From NCBI GenBank assembly GCA_965208065.1, contig OZ242313.1, forward strand, positions 1,736,001 to 1,800,000: 64,000 bases of DNA, written 5' to 3'. Source of the DNA: Bin103 sp002238925 (GTDB taxonomy: Bacteria; Spirochaetota; Spirochaetia; SZUA-6; Bin103). Position 1 is the stretch's first letter; the number at the start of each line of letters is the position of its first letter. The notes under the pieces were generated by a model. It made no database searches. It was given only the letters and a program-made list of their open reading frames with translations, and had not been told where the DNA came from. This document shows, one piece after another, positions 56,929 through 64,000 of this stretch. The translations under genes were made by a program, and so were the position numbers.

Positions 56929-59445
56929 CTATGACCGTGCGTCCTGCCAAGGCGGGGCCGCTCGGTTCCTGACGGCGGCGGCGACCAGGACGGCGCAGGC
57001 GTAGGCGGCGACCGCGACCAGGCCTAGCGCGGTGATGCCCTGCGCGACCGCGAGCAGGGTGCTGGCCACGGCGCCCACCACCGAGGCGCAGCCGTTGGCG
57101 GCCCAGGCGAGGGCGCGGGTGGCGGGCTCCGGCGCCAGCAGGCGCAGCCCGAGCGGGAATGCCACGCCGACCGCCGCGCCGAGCGGCGCCAGCAGCACGA
57201 CGATCGCCGCCACGCGCGGCGCGCGGGCGAGCCCGAGCAGCCACGGCATGGCGAGGCTGCCGGCGAGCGTGTATGCGAGTACCACGGCGGCGGCGGCGGC
57301 CAGCGCCAGCCAGGCGCGGCGCGGCGCCACCCGTTCCGATGCCAGGCCGCCGCCCGCGGACCACACCAGCAGGGCGCCGAGCACCACCTTGAAACTGACT
57401 ACCGGATCTCCGAGGGCAACCGTCAGGCGCTGGATAAGCATCAGCTCCATCAGGATGAAGCCCGCTCCGATGGCCAGGAAATAGCCAACGGGGGCGGTCG
57501 ACGGCACCGCGGCCGGGCGCCGGGCGGCGCGCAGCCAGGGGACGGCGAGCAGCACGAGGGCCAGCACCAGCGCCTCGGCGAGTACCGCAAGGGCAACCAC
57601 GTCGCCGGACAGCAGCAGCCCGTACAGGCGCCCGCCGGTGGCGCGCTGATAGTCGGCCAGCCGGTTCCAGCGCACGAAGCGGTTGAAGAATGGCCGATCA
57701 TCGGTGGCGGGGCGCAGATCGACCAGCCCGGTAGCCAGCGCTGCGGTTGCCTGGCTGCGGCGCTGCGGCGTTGCCCCGGTGGTGGCGGTGGTGGTGGTGG
57801 CAGCGCTCCGCATCGTCTCCAGCACGGCGGCTACGGCGTGCGCGTGGAACGGTTCTGCAAGGCGGTTGAACCGGTTGGGCTCGTCGGGCCGCAGGCCGGG
57901 CAGTGCGACGAGGTCGAAGCCGTGGCGGGCGGCGAACGAACGCAGGCTCGCAACCTCGGCCGCCGGCCACGGCCGCGGGCTGACCAGGAGGGTGAACGAG
58001 TCCCAGTTGCGTATCATGGCCAGGTGATCCTGCGCCGCGCGGCGCGCTTCCGGGGGCAGCGCCTGCATCGCAACCGCCGCCAGCCGCGGCGCGTTGGAGG
58101 GCGGCAGCAGCAGGCGCCGCGATACCGACAGCACGCCGCCGGGCTCCAGCACGGCCAAGTAGTCCCGAAACGCCTGCACCGTGAGCAGCGGTTCCTGCGT
58201 GTGACTCGCGGTGCCGGCCAGCGAGGCGCCCCAATCCTCGATCAGTACGGCGCCAAAGCGCTGCCCGCGGCGCGCCAGGCGGCGCACCAGGGCGCGCGGC
58301 TCATCCTGCACCACCAGCAGGGCGCCGGCCGCCGCCTCCGGCAGTTCGCGCAGGCGGCGTGCCACTATCCCGTTCGGCTCCGCAACGGTCACCCGGCTGC
58401 CGGCGTGCAGCGCGGCCGCCAGCAGCACGCCGCCGCCCTCCTGCAGCACCAGCGCGGTGTCCGGAGCCGGCCCGAGGTGGAATGCCGCCGCCGGGTGGAA
58501 AGCATCCAGCCACGAGATCACGTTCGGCCCCCGCTCCACCGCACCGCCGGGCTCCGCCACGAACAGCGCCGCGTCGCCGTCGCGCACCAGTGCGCGCTGC
58601 GCCGGTACCACGATGCCGGCCCCGAGGCTGAGGCCGGGCGCGAAGCGGATGGTGGGGCCGGCCACCTCGTCAATGCGCCCGCGGATCGTGTCGTGGCGGG
58701 AAATCTCGCGCGTATCGGGGAAGCGCAGCATGTGGGCCAAGTACTTGTAGGGCCCGGGGCGCGGCTCCATCGCCGGGTAGGCGAGCACCATGCCGGCGCC
58801 CAGCGCCGCCGCCGGCAGCACCAGCAGCGGCAGCAGCCGCCGCCCGCGGCGCCCTCCGGCGCCGCCGCCCGCGGCCGCCGCTCCGGGGCGCACGGCCAGC
58901 GGCAGCAGCAGCAGCGCGGGAATTACCAGCGCCGCCCGCAGCCCGGCCAGCGGCAGCAGCGCCAGCGGCAGCAGCACCCCCACCGCGGAGCCGGCCATCG
59001 CGGCGGCGTAGACCGCGCCCGGGCGCTGGTTGCCGGCCGCGAAGGCGATCGCCGCGACCAGGCCGGCGAAGAAGAACGGCACCGCGCAGGCGAGGTAGCT
59101 CGCGGCCAGGAACAGGAGCTGAAGCGGCTCGTTCGGGATGCGAAAAAAGTCCAGCGGCAACAAGCGCAGCACCACGAACATGGCGATCGAGGTTACCGCC
59201 ATGGCGGCGGCGGCGCGCTGCATGGCGCGAAGCACGCCGCCGGGCGAAGCGAGGTGCGCCGCCCGCCAGCGCCGTCCGCCGGCGACCAGGTTGAGCCAGG
59301 CGCCGCTGGCCGAGAACCCGAGCAGGGCGATGCTGATCACCATGAACGACAGGTGATGCCACTGGGTCAGCGCGAAGTAACGCGCCAGCAGCGCTTCGAG
59401 GGCCAACGATGCCGCGGATACCGCGAAAACCAGCGCCAGCGCCAT
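56929..59445 (-). CDS. Multi-pass spermidine-synthase-like membrane protein
   Basis: An 838-residue protein. About residues 1-220 form membrane helices (LALVFAVSAASLALEALL at the start), the middle holds a spermidine-synthase-like SAM domain, and several helices form the C-terminal third. The middle domain has GGG-type (VLQEGGGVLLAAALHAGS) and VTVAEPNG motifs, with the Asp at the donor site replaced by Glu, so polyamine synthesis itself is not assured. Such fused membrane/SpdSyn proteins are known but their substrate is unknown. Directly precedes the exported isoaspartyl methyltransferase gene's region on the same strand. Confidence 0.75.
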   Translation of the reverse strand: MALALVFAVSAASLALEALLARYFALTQWHHLSFMVISIALLGFSASGAWLNLVAGGRRWRAAHLASPGGVLRAMQRAAAAMAVTSIAMFVVLRLLPLDFFRIPNEPLQLLFLAASYLACAVPFFFAGLVAAIAFAAGNQRPGAVYAAAMAGSAVGVLLPLALLPLAGLRAALVIPALLLLPLAVRPGAAAAGGGAGGRRGRRLLPLLVLPAAALGAGMVLAYPAMEPRPGPYKYLAHMLRFPDTREISRHDTIRGRIDEVAGPTIRFAPGLSLGAGIVVPAQRALVRDGDAALFVAEPGGAVERGPNVISWLDAFHPAAAFHLGPAPDTALVLQEGGGVLLAAALHAGSRVTVAEPNGIVARRLRELPEAAAGALLVVQDEPRALVRRLARRGQRFGAVLIEDWGASLAGTASHTQEPLLTVQAFRDYLAVLEPGGVLSVSRRLLLPPSNAPRLAAVAMQALPPEARRAAQDHLAMIRNWDSFTLLVSPRPWPAAEVASLRSFAARHGFDLVALPGLRPDEPNRFNRLAEPFHAHAVAAVLETMRSAATTTTATTGATPQRRSQATAALATGLVDLRPATDDRPFFNRFVRWNRLADYQRATGGRLYGLLLSGDVVALAVLAEALVLALVLLAVPWLRAARRPAAVPSTAPVGYFLAIGAGFILMELMLIQRLTVALGDPVVSFKVVLGALLVWSAGGGLASERVAPRRAWLALAAAAAVVLAYTLAGSLAMPWLLGLARAPRVAAIVVLLAPLGAAVGVAFPLGLRLLAPEPATRALAWAANGCASVVGAVASTLLAVAQGITALGLVAVAAYACAVLVAAAVRNRAAPPWQDARS

Positions 59446-59457
59446 GACGCGTCCCGG

Positions 59458-60270
59458 TCAGTTCTGCAGGGCGTGGCCGGTCATCGGAACGAACAATACC
59501 CCCAGGATCAGGTCGACCGTGTAGTCGGCCCCGCTGCTGCCGCTGCCGGTCTTGGTAACCAGCACCAGGTTCTGGTAGCTGAACGGGTTGCCGAGCGGCA
59601 GAATCATCGTGCCGCCGGGGGCGAGCTGCTCCAGCAGCGGTGCCGGGATGTGGTCGATCGCCGCGGTGATCATGATGTGATCGAACGGCGCATGCTGCTC
59701 GATGCCGAAGTAGCCGTCGCCCTCGAATGCGCGCACGTTGGCGTAGCCGAGCGCCGCCAGCCGCTGCTTCGACTGCTCATGCAGCAGCGGCCGTATTTCG
59801 ATGGTGAACACCTCGCCGGCCAACTCCGCCAGGACCGCCGCCTGGTAGCCGGAGCCGGTGCCCACCTCCAGCACGCGGTCGTCCTGCTCAAGCGCGAGCT
59901 GCTGAGTCATGAGCGCGACGATGTAGGGTTGCGAAATGGTCTGGCCGTCGTCGATCGGCAGCGCCGAATCGCGGTAGGCGCTGCCCTGCATCCGCTCCGG
60001 CACGAACAGGTGGCGCCGCACCCGTCCCATCACTTCCAGCACGCGCGGGTTGTCGATGTCGCGGGCCCTCAGTTGGCGCTCTACCATGGCGCTCCTCGCC
60101 CGAATCGTGGCGGTGTGCTCGGTTGCCGCCACCGCGGCTGGCTGCTGCGCGAGCGCCGGGGACAGCGGCAGCAGCAGCGCCGCGACGGCCAGCAGCGGCG
60201 CGCCGGCGAACGTCCGTACCTCTGGTGCCCGGCACCGGCGGTGCCCCGGAATGTGGTTGCCGAACAGCAT
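59458..60270 (-). CDS. pcm: Exported protein-L-isoaspartate O-methyltransferase
   Basis: A 270-residue PCMT that methylates L-isoaspartyl residues so that damaged proteins can be repaired. The SAM motif is VLEVGTGSGYQAAVLAEL; family marks are VPERMQGSAYRDSALPID, FEGDGYFGIEQHAPFDHIMI and APGGTMILPLG. Unlike most PCMTs it has an N-terminal signal-like segment (FAGAPLLAVAALLLPLSPAL then AQQP), suggesting periplasmic export. Start at 60270 (MLFGNHIPG) is best supported; no strong ribosome-binding site. It precedes the spermidine-synthase-like gene by 12 bases, so they are probably co-transcribed. Confidence 0.87.
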   Translation of the reverse strand: MLFGNHIPGHRRCRAPEVRTFAGAPLLAVAALLLPLSPALAQQPAAVAATEHTATIRARSAMVERQLRARDIDNPRVLEVMGRVRRHLFVPERMQGSAYRDSALPIDDGQTISQPYIVALMTQQLALEQDDRVLEVGTGSGYQAAVLAELAGEVFTIEIRPLLHEQSKQRLAALGYANVRAFEGDGYFGIEQHAPFDHIMITAAIDHIPAPLLEQLAPGGTMILPLGNPFSYQNLVLVTKTGSGSSGADYTVDLILGVLFVPMTGHALQN

Positions 60271-60341
60271 GGCATCAGCAACTATAACCCTTGTGGCGCG
60301 CTGCGCGCACGCCTGCGCGTGCCTGCGCCTACCCGCGCCGG

Positions 60342-61424
60342 TCAGCGAATCTTGATAAGGGCGACGATGAACACCATGGTGATAATCGCCTGCAGCAGCG
60401 TGAAGCGTACCAGCACCTGGCTGGTGGACCAGCCGGCGCGGTGGCGCAGGTGGTCGTGCAGCGGGAAGCGGATGTTGTGCAGGATGCTGATCTTGAAAAA
60501 GCGCAGCAGGGCTACTTTCAGCAGGCCGGTGCCGCCGTTCACCAGCAATACCCCGGACACGATCAGCAGCATGAACGGGTTGCCGCTCTTGATTACCAGG
60601 ATGCCGAGCAGCAGCCCGACGGCGCGCGAGCCGGCATCGCCCATCAGCAGTTCGCTCGGGTAGGCGTTGTACCACAGGTAGCCGATCAGGCAGCCGAGCA
60701 TGGCGAACGCGCTGATCGCCCAGGTGGCGCCGTCGGTATAGTGAGGCAGCAGCAGGTAGGCTGACACTTGGTCGTGGCCGACCACGAAGTAGAGGAGCGC
60801 GGCGAGGGTGATCAGGGCAATCACCGCCAGGCTGCCAGACAACCCGTCGACGCCGTCGGTGCAGTTGGTGGCGTTGATGGCGACCCACAGCAGCACGGTC
60901 GCGCCGGGAACGCATATCCAGGGTGAAATCATGAGCGGCGCGGTGACGAACGGCAGCCACACCTCGTTGGGCCCTGCCCCGCACAGTACGATGGCGGTCA
61001 GCAGTGCGATCGCGAAGTCGATCGCTCCGAGCCAGTACTCGGACAGGTCGGTGCGATCGTCGAGCGATCCCACGGCCATGGCCAGCAGCACCATGGCCAG
61101 GACGACCAGATGGTGCAGATCCCACGGCACGGTGATCAGCGCCACCACGAGGTAGACGACCACGAACACCGCCCCGGCGCTGGTCGGCTTGCCGCGCGCC
61201 GCCTCGGTGTCCACGGCGAACTCGCGGCCGCGGTCGCGGGGCAGGCGCGAGGCCACCGCCGGCAGCAGCAGCCAAGTCACGGCGCCGGACAGTACGATGG
61301 CGGCGCCGGCCAGAAAGATGTGCGACGTGAACAGGCGAAATGGGCCGTAGAGGGGTTGCAGCACCTCGCCGAGGAGGAAGAGCACTCGTACAGAAACGTA
61401 GCGCGCCGTCCCGCGGGCGGTCAA
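60342..61424 (-). CDS. mraY: MraY-family phospho-glycosyl-1-phosphate transferase
   Basis: A 360-residue membrane enzyme of the MraY/WecA family, which transfers phospho-MurNAc-pentapeptide to undecaprenyl phosphate. Matching motifs are DDRTDLSEYW (acidic pair), NATNCTDGVDGLSG, YNAYPSELLMGDAGSRAVG and PLHDHLRHRAGWSTSQVLVR. The last block is usually HHH in MraY; here His-Asp-His replaces it. The gene is isolated from the usual dcw cluster. It could be MraY itself or a specialised WecA-like transferase. Confidence 0.82.
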   Translation of the reverse strand: MTARGTARYVSVRVLFLLGEVLQPLYGPFRLFTSHIFLAGAAIVLSGAVTWLLLPAVASRLPRDRGREFAVDTEAARGKPTSAGAVFVVVYLVVALITVPWDLHHLVVLAMVLLAMAVGSLDDRTDLSEYWLGAIDFAIALLTAIVLCGAGPNEVWLPFVTAPLMISPWICVPGATVLLWVAINATNCTDGVDGLSGSLAVIALITLAALLYFVVGHDQVSAYLLLPHYTDGATWAISAFAMLGCLIGYLWYNAYPSELLMGDAGSRAVGLLLGILVIKSGNPFMLLIVSGVLLVNGGTGLLKVALLRFFKISILHNIRFPLHDHLRHRAGWSTSQVLVRFTLLQAIITMVFIVALIKIR

Positions 61425-61527
61425 GTAGATGGCTCGCTCGGCGGCGGCAACTCTTTGCCCGCGCGAGCAATCCGGACCACTATCAAAGGCGGCTGATTAT
61501 CGACTACGCTGCCCTGTCGGCGGAGCC

Positions 61528-62997
61528 ATGGGAGAGCACATCAACCACCATTGCGGATTGTGCGTAACGCACACGCTGCATGACGCATACTCGTTCATCA
61601 AGACGCTGCAGCACCGTGGGCGCGATGCGGTGGGAATTGCCGGCATCGCCCACGACCGGATCGACGCCCTGAAGTGGATCGGCACGGTCGAAACCGTCGA
61701 TCTGGTCGATCTGCACAAGATCATGCCCAGCTCCGGATACCACACCTTCGTGGCGCACGTTCGCTATGCCACCAAGGGCAGCAAACGGCGATTGCTGGAG
61801 GATGCCCATCCGCACGTGATCGGCGGCTCCATGGCGGACAACGGCAGCCACGTCATCTACACGAATTGCGACGCGGTGGCGGTCCACAACGGCCAGGTCG
61901 AGGAACAGTATCTGGATGGAGCCGGCCCCGGCGGCGACGGCGGCGCCGACAGTTGCGACACCGCCCGGTTGCTGCGCCGCTACTGGGACACGGACGAGAT
62001 CGAGCTGATGCGCGCCGTGCCCGGCGCCTACACCATGGCCATAGCCGACCGCCGGCGTAACGACGTGCTGGTGCTGCGCGATCGCACCGGCATCCGCCCG
62101 GGGGTGCTCGGCATCAAGGACGGAAAGCACGTCGCGGCGTCCGAGGATGTTGCGCTGCGCAAGAATGGCGGCGACTACCTTGAGGACCTCGACCCCGGTG
62201 CGGTGTACTACTTCGAACCATCCGGCGGCTACCGAAAAAAGCAGGTGGTGGCGCCGCGGCTGGCGCATTGCTTCTTCGAGTGGAACTACTTCGCCGACCG
62301 CGACTCGATCGTGGAAGGGCTGTACGTCAAGAAGCTGCGCCGCGCCCTGGGCGAGATGCTGGCCGAGGAGTTGGCCATGGATCGCGTCGACTTCGTCAGC
62401 TATTTCCCGCGTGCGCCGGAGGATGCCGCCCGCGGCCTGGCGCGGGCGGCGGAGAAGCCGTTTCACCCCCTGTTCTACAAGCTGCGCGGCGAGCGCGCCT
62501 TTCAGGGACCGAGCCCGGGCGAACGCTCGCAGTCGATTTCCACCAACATCTACCTGATTCCGGGGGTGGTGGGCGGCGTCCGCGGACGTTCGGTCCTGGT
62601 GGTGGAGGATTCCATCGTGCGCGGCAACAACATCCGCCGCGAGCACGTGCTGCTCGAACAGCTTGGGCTGGACGAGGTGCTGCACGCGCTCTACACGCCG
62701 CCGATCGGCATTGTCGGCGACGACGGCGTGCCGCGCGGCTGCCTGTTCGGGGTGGACATGCCCCCCGGTGACGAGTTCTTTGCCCGCGACCGCAGCGTGG
62801 ACGAGATGAGCGAAGCGGCCGGTACCCGCGTCGTGTTCCTTACCACCGAGGGGATGCTCAAGGTGTACCAGCGCCTCGGCGTGGAGCCGGACAACCTGTG
62901 CACCTACTGCATCGGCGGTGCCCATCCCTTTATCAAGGCCGGGTTCCCGAGTGCCGTTGCGGGCCGTCGCGGCGAAGCGGTAACCGCGGGCGGGTAG
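61528..62997 (+). CDS. purF: Amidophosphoribosyltransferase PurF
   Basis: Class II amidotransferase of 489 residues that catalyses the first committed step of purine synthesis. The N-terminus HINHHCGLCVTHTLHDAYSF carries the nucleophile Cys after removal of a short propeptide. The PRPP-binding motif is VLVVEDSIVRGNNI; family PurF has a Thr where the first Asn sits. FFEWNYFADRDS and CTYCIGGAHPF also fit. Start at 61528 is preceded by CGGAG. It diverges from the MraY-like gene. Confidence 0.93.
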   Translation: MGEHINHHCGLCVTHTLHDAYSFIKTLQHRGRDAVGIAGIAHDRIDALKWIGTVETVDLVDLHKIMPSSGYHTFVAHVRYATKGSKRRLLEDAHPHVIGGSMADNGSHVIYTNCDAVAVHNGQVEEQYLDGAGPGGDGGADSCDTARLLRRYWDTDEIELMRAVPGAYTMAIADRRRNDVLVLRDRTGIRPGVLGIKDGKHVAASEDVALRKNGGDYLEDLDPGAVYYFEPSGGYRKKQVVAPRLAHCFFEWNYFADRDSIVEGLYVKKLRRALGEMLAEELAMDRVDFVSYFPRAPEDAARGLARAAEKPFHPLFYKLRGERAFQGPSPGERSQSISTNIYLIPGVVGGVRGRSVLVVEDSIVRGNNIRREHVLLEQLGLDEVLHALYTPPIGIVGDDGVPRGCLFGVDMPPGDEFFARDRSVDEMSEAAGTRVVFLTTEGMLKVYQRLGVEPDNLCTYCIGGAHPFIKAGFPSAVAGRRGEAVTAGG

Positions 62998-63037
62998 CTC
63001 GTGGCCGCCCACCCGCGGCACCTGGGCTGTGCTGCCT

Positions 63038-64000
63038 CTAGCGCCAGCCCACCTGATCGAAAATACGCACCGCGGCGGCGTTGTTCTCGCCGAGCCGGTG
63101 CAGGCCGAGGCTGTCCGCCTTGAGCTCGCCCCACGACTCCAGCAGCGGCGCCGGCGGCACGTTGCGGTTTACCGGGTACTCGTAGTTGGCGTGCGCCCAT
63201 AGGCGCTGCGCGGCCTCGGCGGTGAGGAACTCCAGCAGGCGCAGCGCACCGGCCACGTTCCTGGCACTGGCGGTGATGCCGGCGCCGCTCACGTTGATGT
63301 GCGCGCCGCGGCCATCCTGGTTGGGGAAGAACACGCGCAACTGCTCGGCCACCGCGCGCTCTTCGGCGTCCGAGGAGTTCAGCATGCGGCCCACGTAGTA
63401 GGTGTTGACGATGGCGATATCGCCTTCGCCCGCCGCCACCGCCGACATCTGGCCGCGGTCGTTGCCCTTCGGCGTGCGCGCCATGTTGGCCACGATGCCG
63501 GCGGCCCACTCGCGCGCGCCGTGGTCGCCGTGGTTGGCGATCATCGATGCCATCAGCGACTGGTTGTAGATGTTGGAGGAGGAGCGGATCAGGATGCGGC
63601 CCGCCCAGCGCGGATCGGTCAGGGCTTCGTAGGTGGTCAGCTCGTCCGCCGCCACGCGGTCGGGATGGTACACCACCACGCGCGCCCGCCGGGTCAGGGC
63701 ATACCAGTAACCGTCCGGGTCGCGCAGGTGTTCCGGGACCTGGGCCAGCAGCGCCGCAGAGGATACCGGCTGCAGCACCCCGGCCTCCCTGGCGCGATGC
63801 AGGCGGCCCGCGTCCACGGTCATCAGGATGTCGGCCGGCGACTCGGCGCCCTCGCGCAGGAGCCGCTCGATCAGTTCGTCGGAGCCCCCTTCGACCAGGT
63901 TCACCTCGATGCCGGTCTGTTCCTCGAACTGGCGGTAGAGTTCCAGGTCGATGTCGTAGTGCCGGTGCGAGTATACGTTTACCTCGTTCTCGCGCGCGGC
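63038..64000 (-). CDS. Iron(III) ABC transporter binding protein, FutA/AfuA-like (5' end beyond window)
   Basis: About 320 residues of a periplasmic ferric-iron-binding protein are visible, and the frame continues past the right edge. The portion at the edge reads ENEVNVYSHRHYDIDLELYR. Tyr and other ligands in the family's iron site are probable in SSSNIYNQSLMAS and NTYYVGRML. The rest has the typical venus-flytrap pattern. No permease or ATPase gene is seen inside the window; they may lie beyond it. Confidence 0.87.
   Translation of the reverse strand, partial: AARENEVNVYSHRHYDIDLELYRQFEEQTGIEVNLVEGGSDELIERLLREGAESPADILMTVDAGRLHRAREAGVLQPVSSAALLAQVPEHLRDPDGYWYALTRRARVVVYHPDRVAADELTTYEALTDPRWAGRILIRSSSNIYNQSLMASMIANHGDHGAREWAAGIVANMARTPKGNDRGQMSAVAAGEGDIAIVNTYYVGRMLNSSDAEERAVAEQLRVFFPNQDGRGAHINVSGAGITASARNVAGALRLLEFLTAEAAQRLWAHANYEYPVNRNVPPAPLLESWGELKADSLGLHRLGENNAAAVRIFDQVGWR

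Overview
The window is a gene-dense, high-GC bacterial segment, almost certainly a chromosome or metagenome-assembled contig. It has no rRNA, tRNA, prophage, transposase or CRISPR array that I can recognise. Long family-5 substrate-binding proteins without a lipobox cysteine, an LpoB/CsgG-like envelope gene set, phytanoyl-CoA dioxygenases and several toxin-antitoxin pairs suggest a free-living or host-associated Spirochaetota-like organism. That assignment is inference and only moderately secure.

Region by region. (1) 1-5776, minus strand: glutamate synthase gltB-gltD, with a one-base frameshift in gltB near 2606. (2) 6039-9599: a SMUG1-type uracil-DNA glycosylase and a DUF1015 gene diverge from a spacer filled by an eight-copy 17-bp tandem repeat; a PLP aminotransferase follows. 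(3) 9646-14593: a tight four-gene envelope operon (COG3014-like lipoprotein, LpoB, an exported protein, a CsgG-like protein). (4) 14856-15439: vapBC. (5) 15463-21687: an ABC uptake cassette with two tandem binding proteins and two permeases but no ATPase. (6) 21865-32473: mtaB, alaA, an SDR, an M48 protease, a medium-chain dehydrogenase, a small membrane protein, a glycosyltransferase and a CPA2 antiporter. (7) 32561-36940: a complete gcvT-H-PA-PB glycine cleavage operon, divergent from a ThDP enzyme. (8) 38834-44567: a MazEF-like pair, amidohydrolase, DUF402 protein, MFS transporter, DUF1801 protein and an AAA/PD-(D/E)XK protein. (9) 44713-52435: a PhyH-HEAT fusion, a decayed AbiEii-like pair, a second ATPase-less ABC cassette, a DUF1330 protein and a second PhyH enzyme. 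(10) 52557-59445: a membrane and polyamine-flavoured neighbourhood (DUF4178-like protein, Ser/Gly-rich membrane protein, DUF350 protein, K+ channel, epimerase, multi-pass spermidine-synthase-like protein). (11) 59458-64000: an exported isoaspartyl methyltransferase, an orphan MraY-family enzyme, purF, and the 5'-truncated end of an iron-binding protein gene.

Central metabolism (gltBD, alaA, gcv, purF) shares the segment with nutrient uptake. The two ABC cassettes are paralogous, and each has strong GC-rich hairpins after its binding-protein genes, which suggests a shared way of making more binding protein than permease. The features most worth follow-up are the 52.5-59.4 kb membrane/polyamine neighbourhood, the 17-bp repeat array in the divergent promoter, the envelope operon, the PhyH-HEAT fusion and the gltB frameshift.
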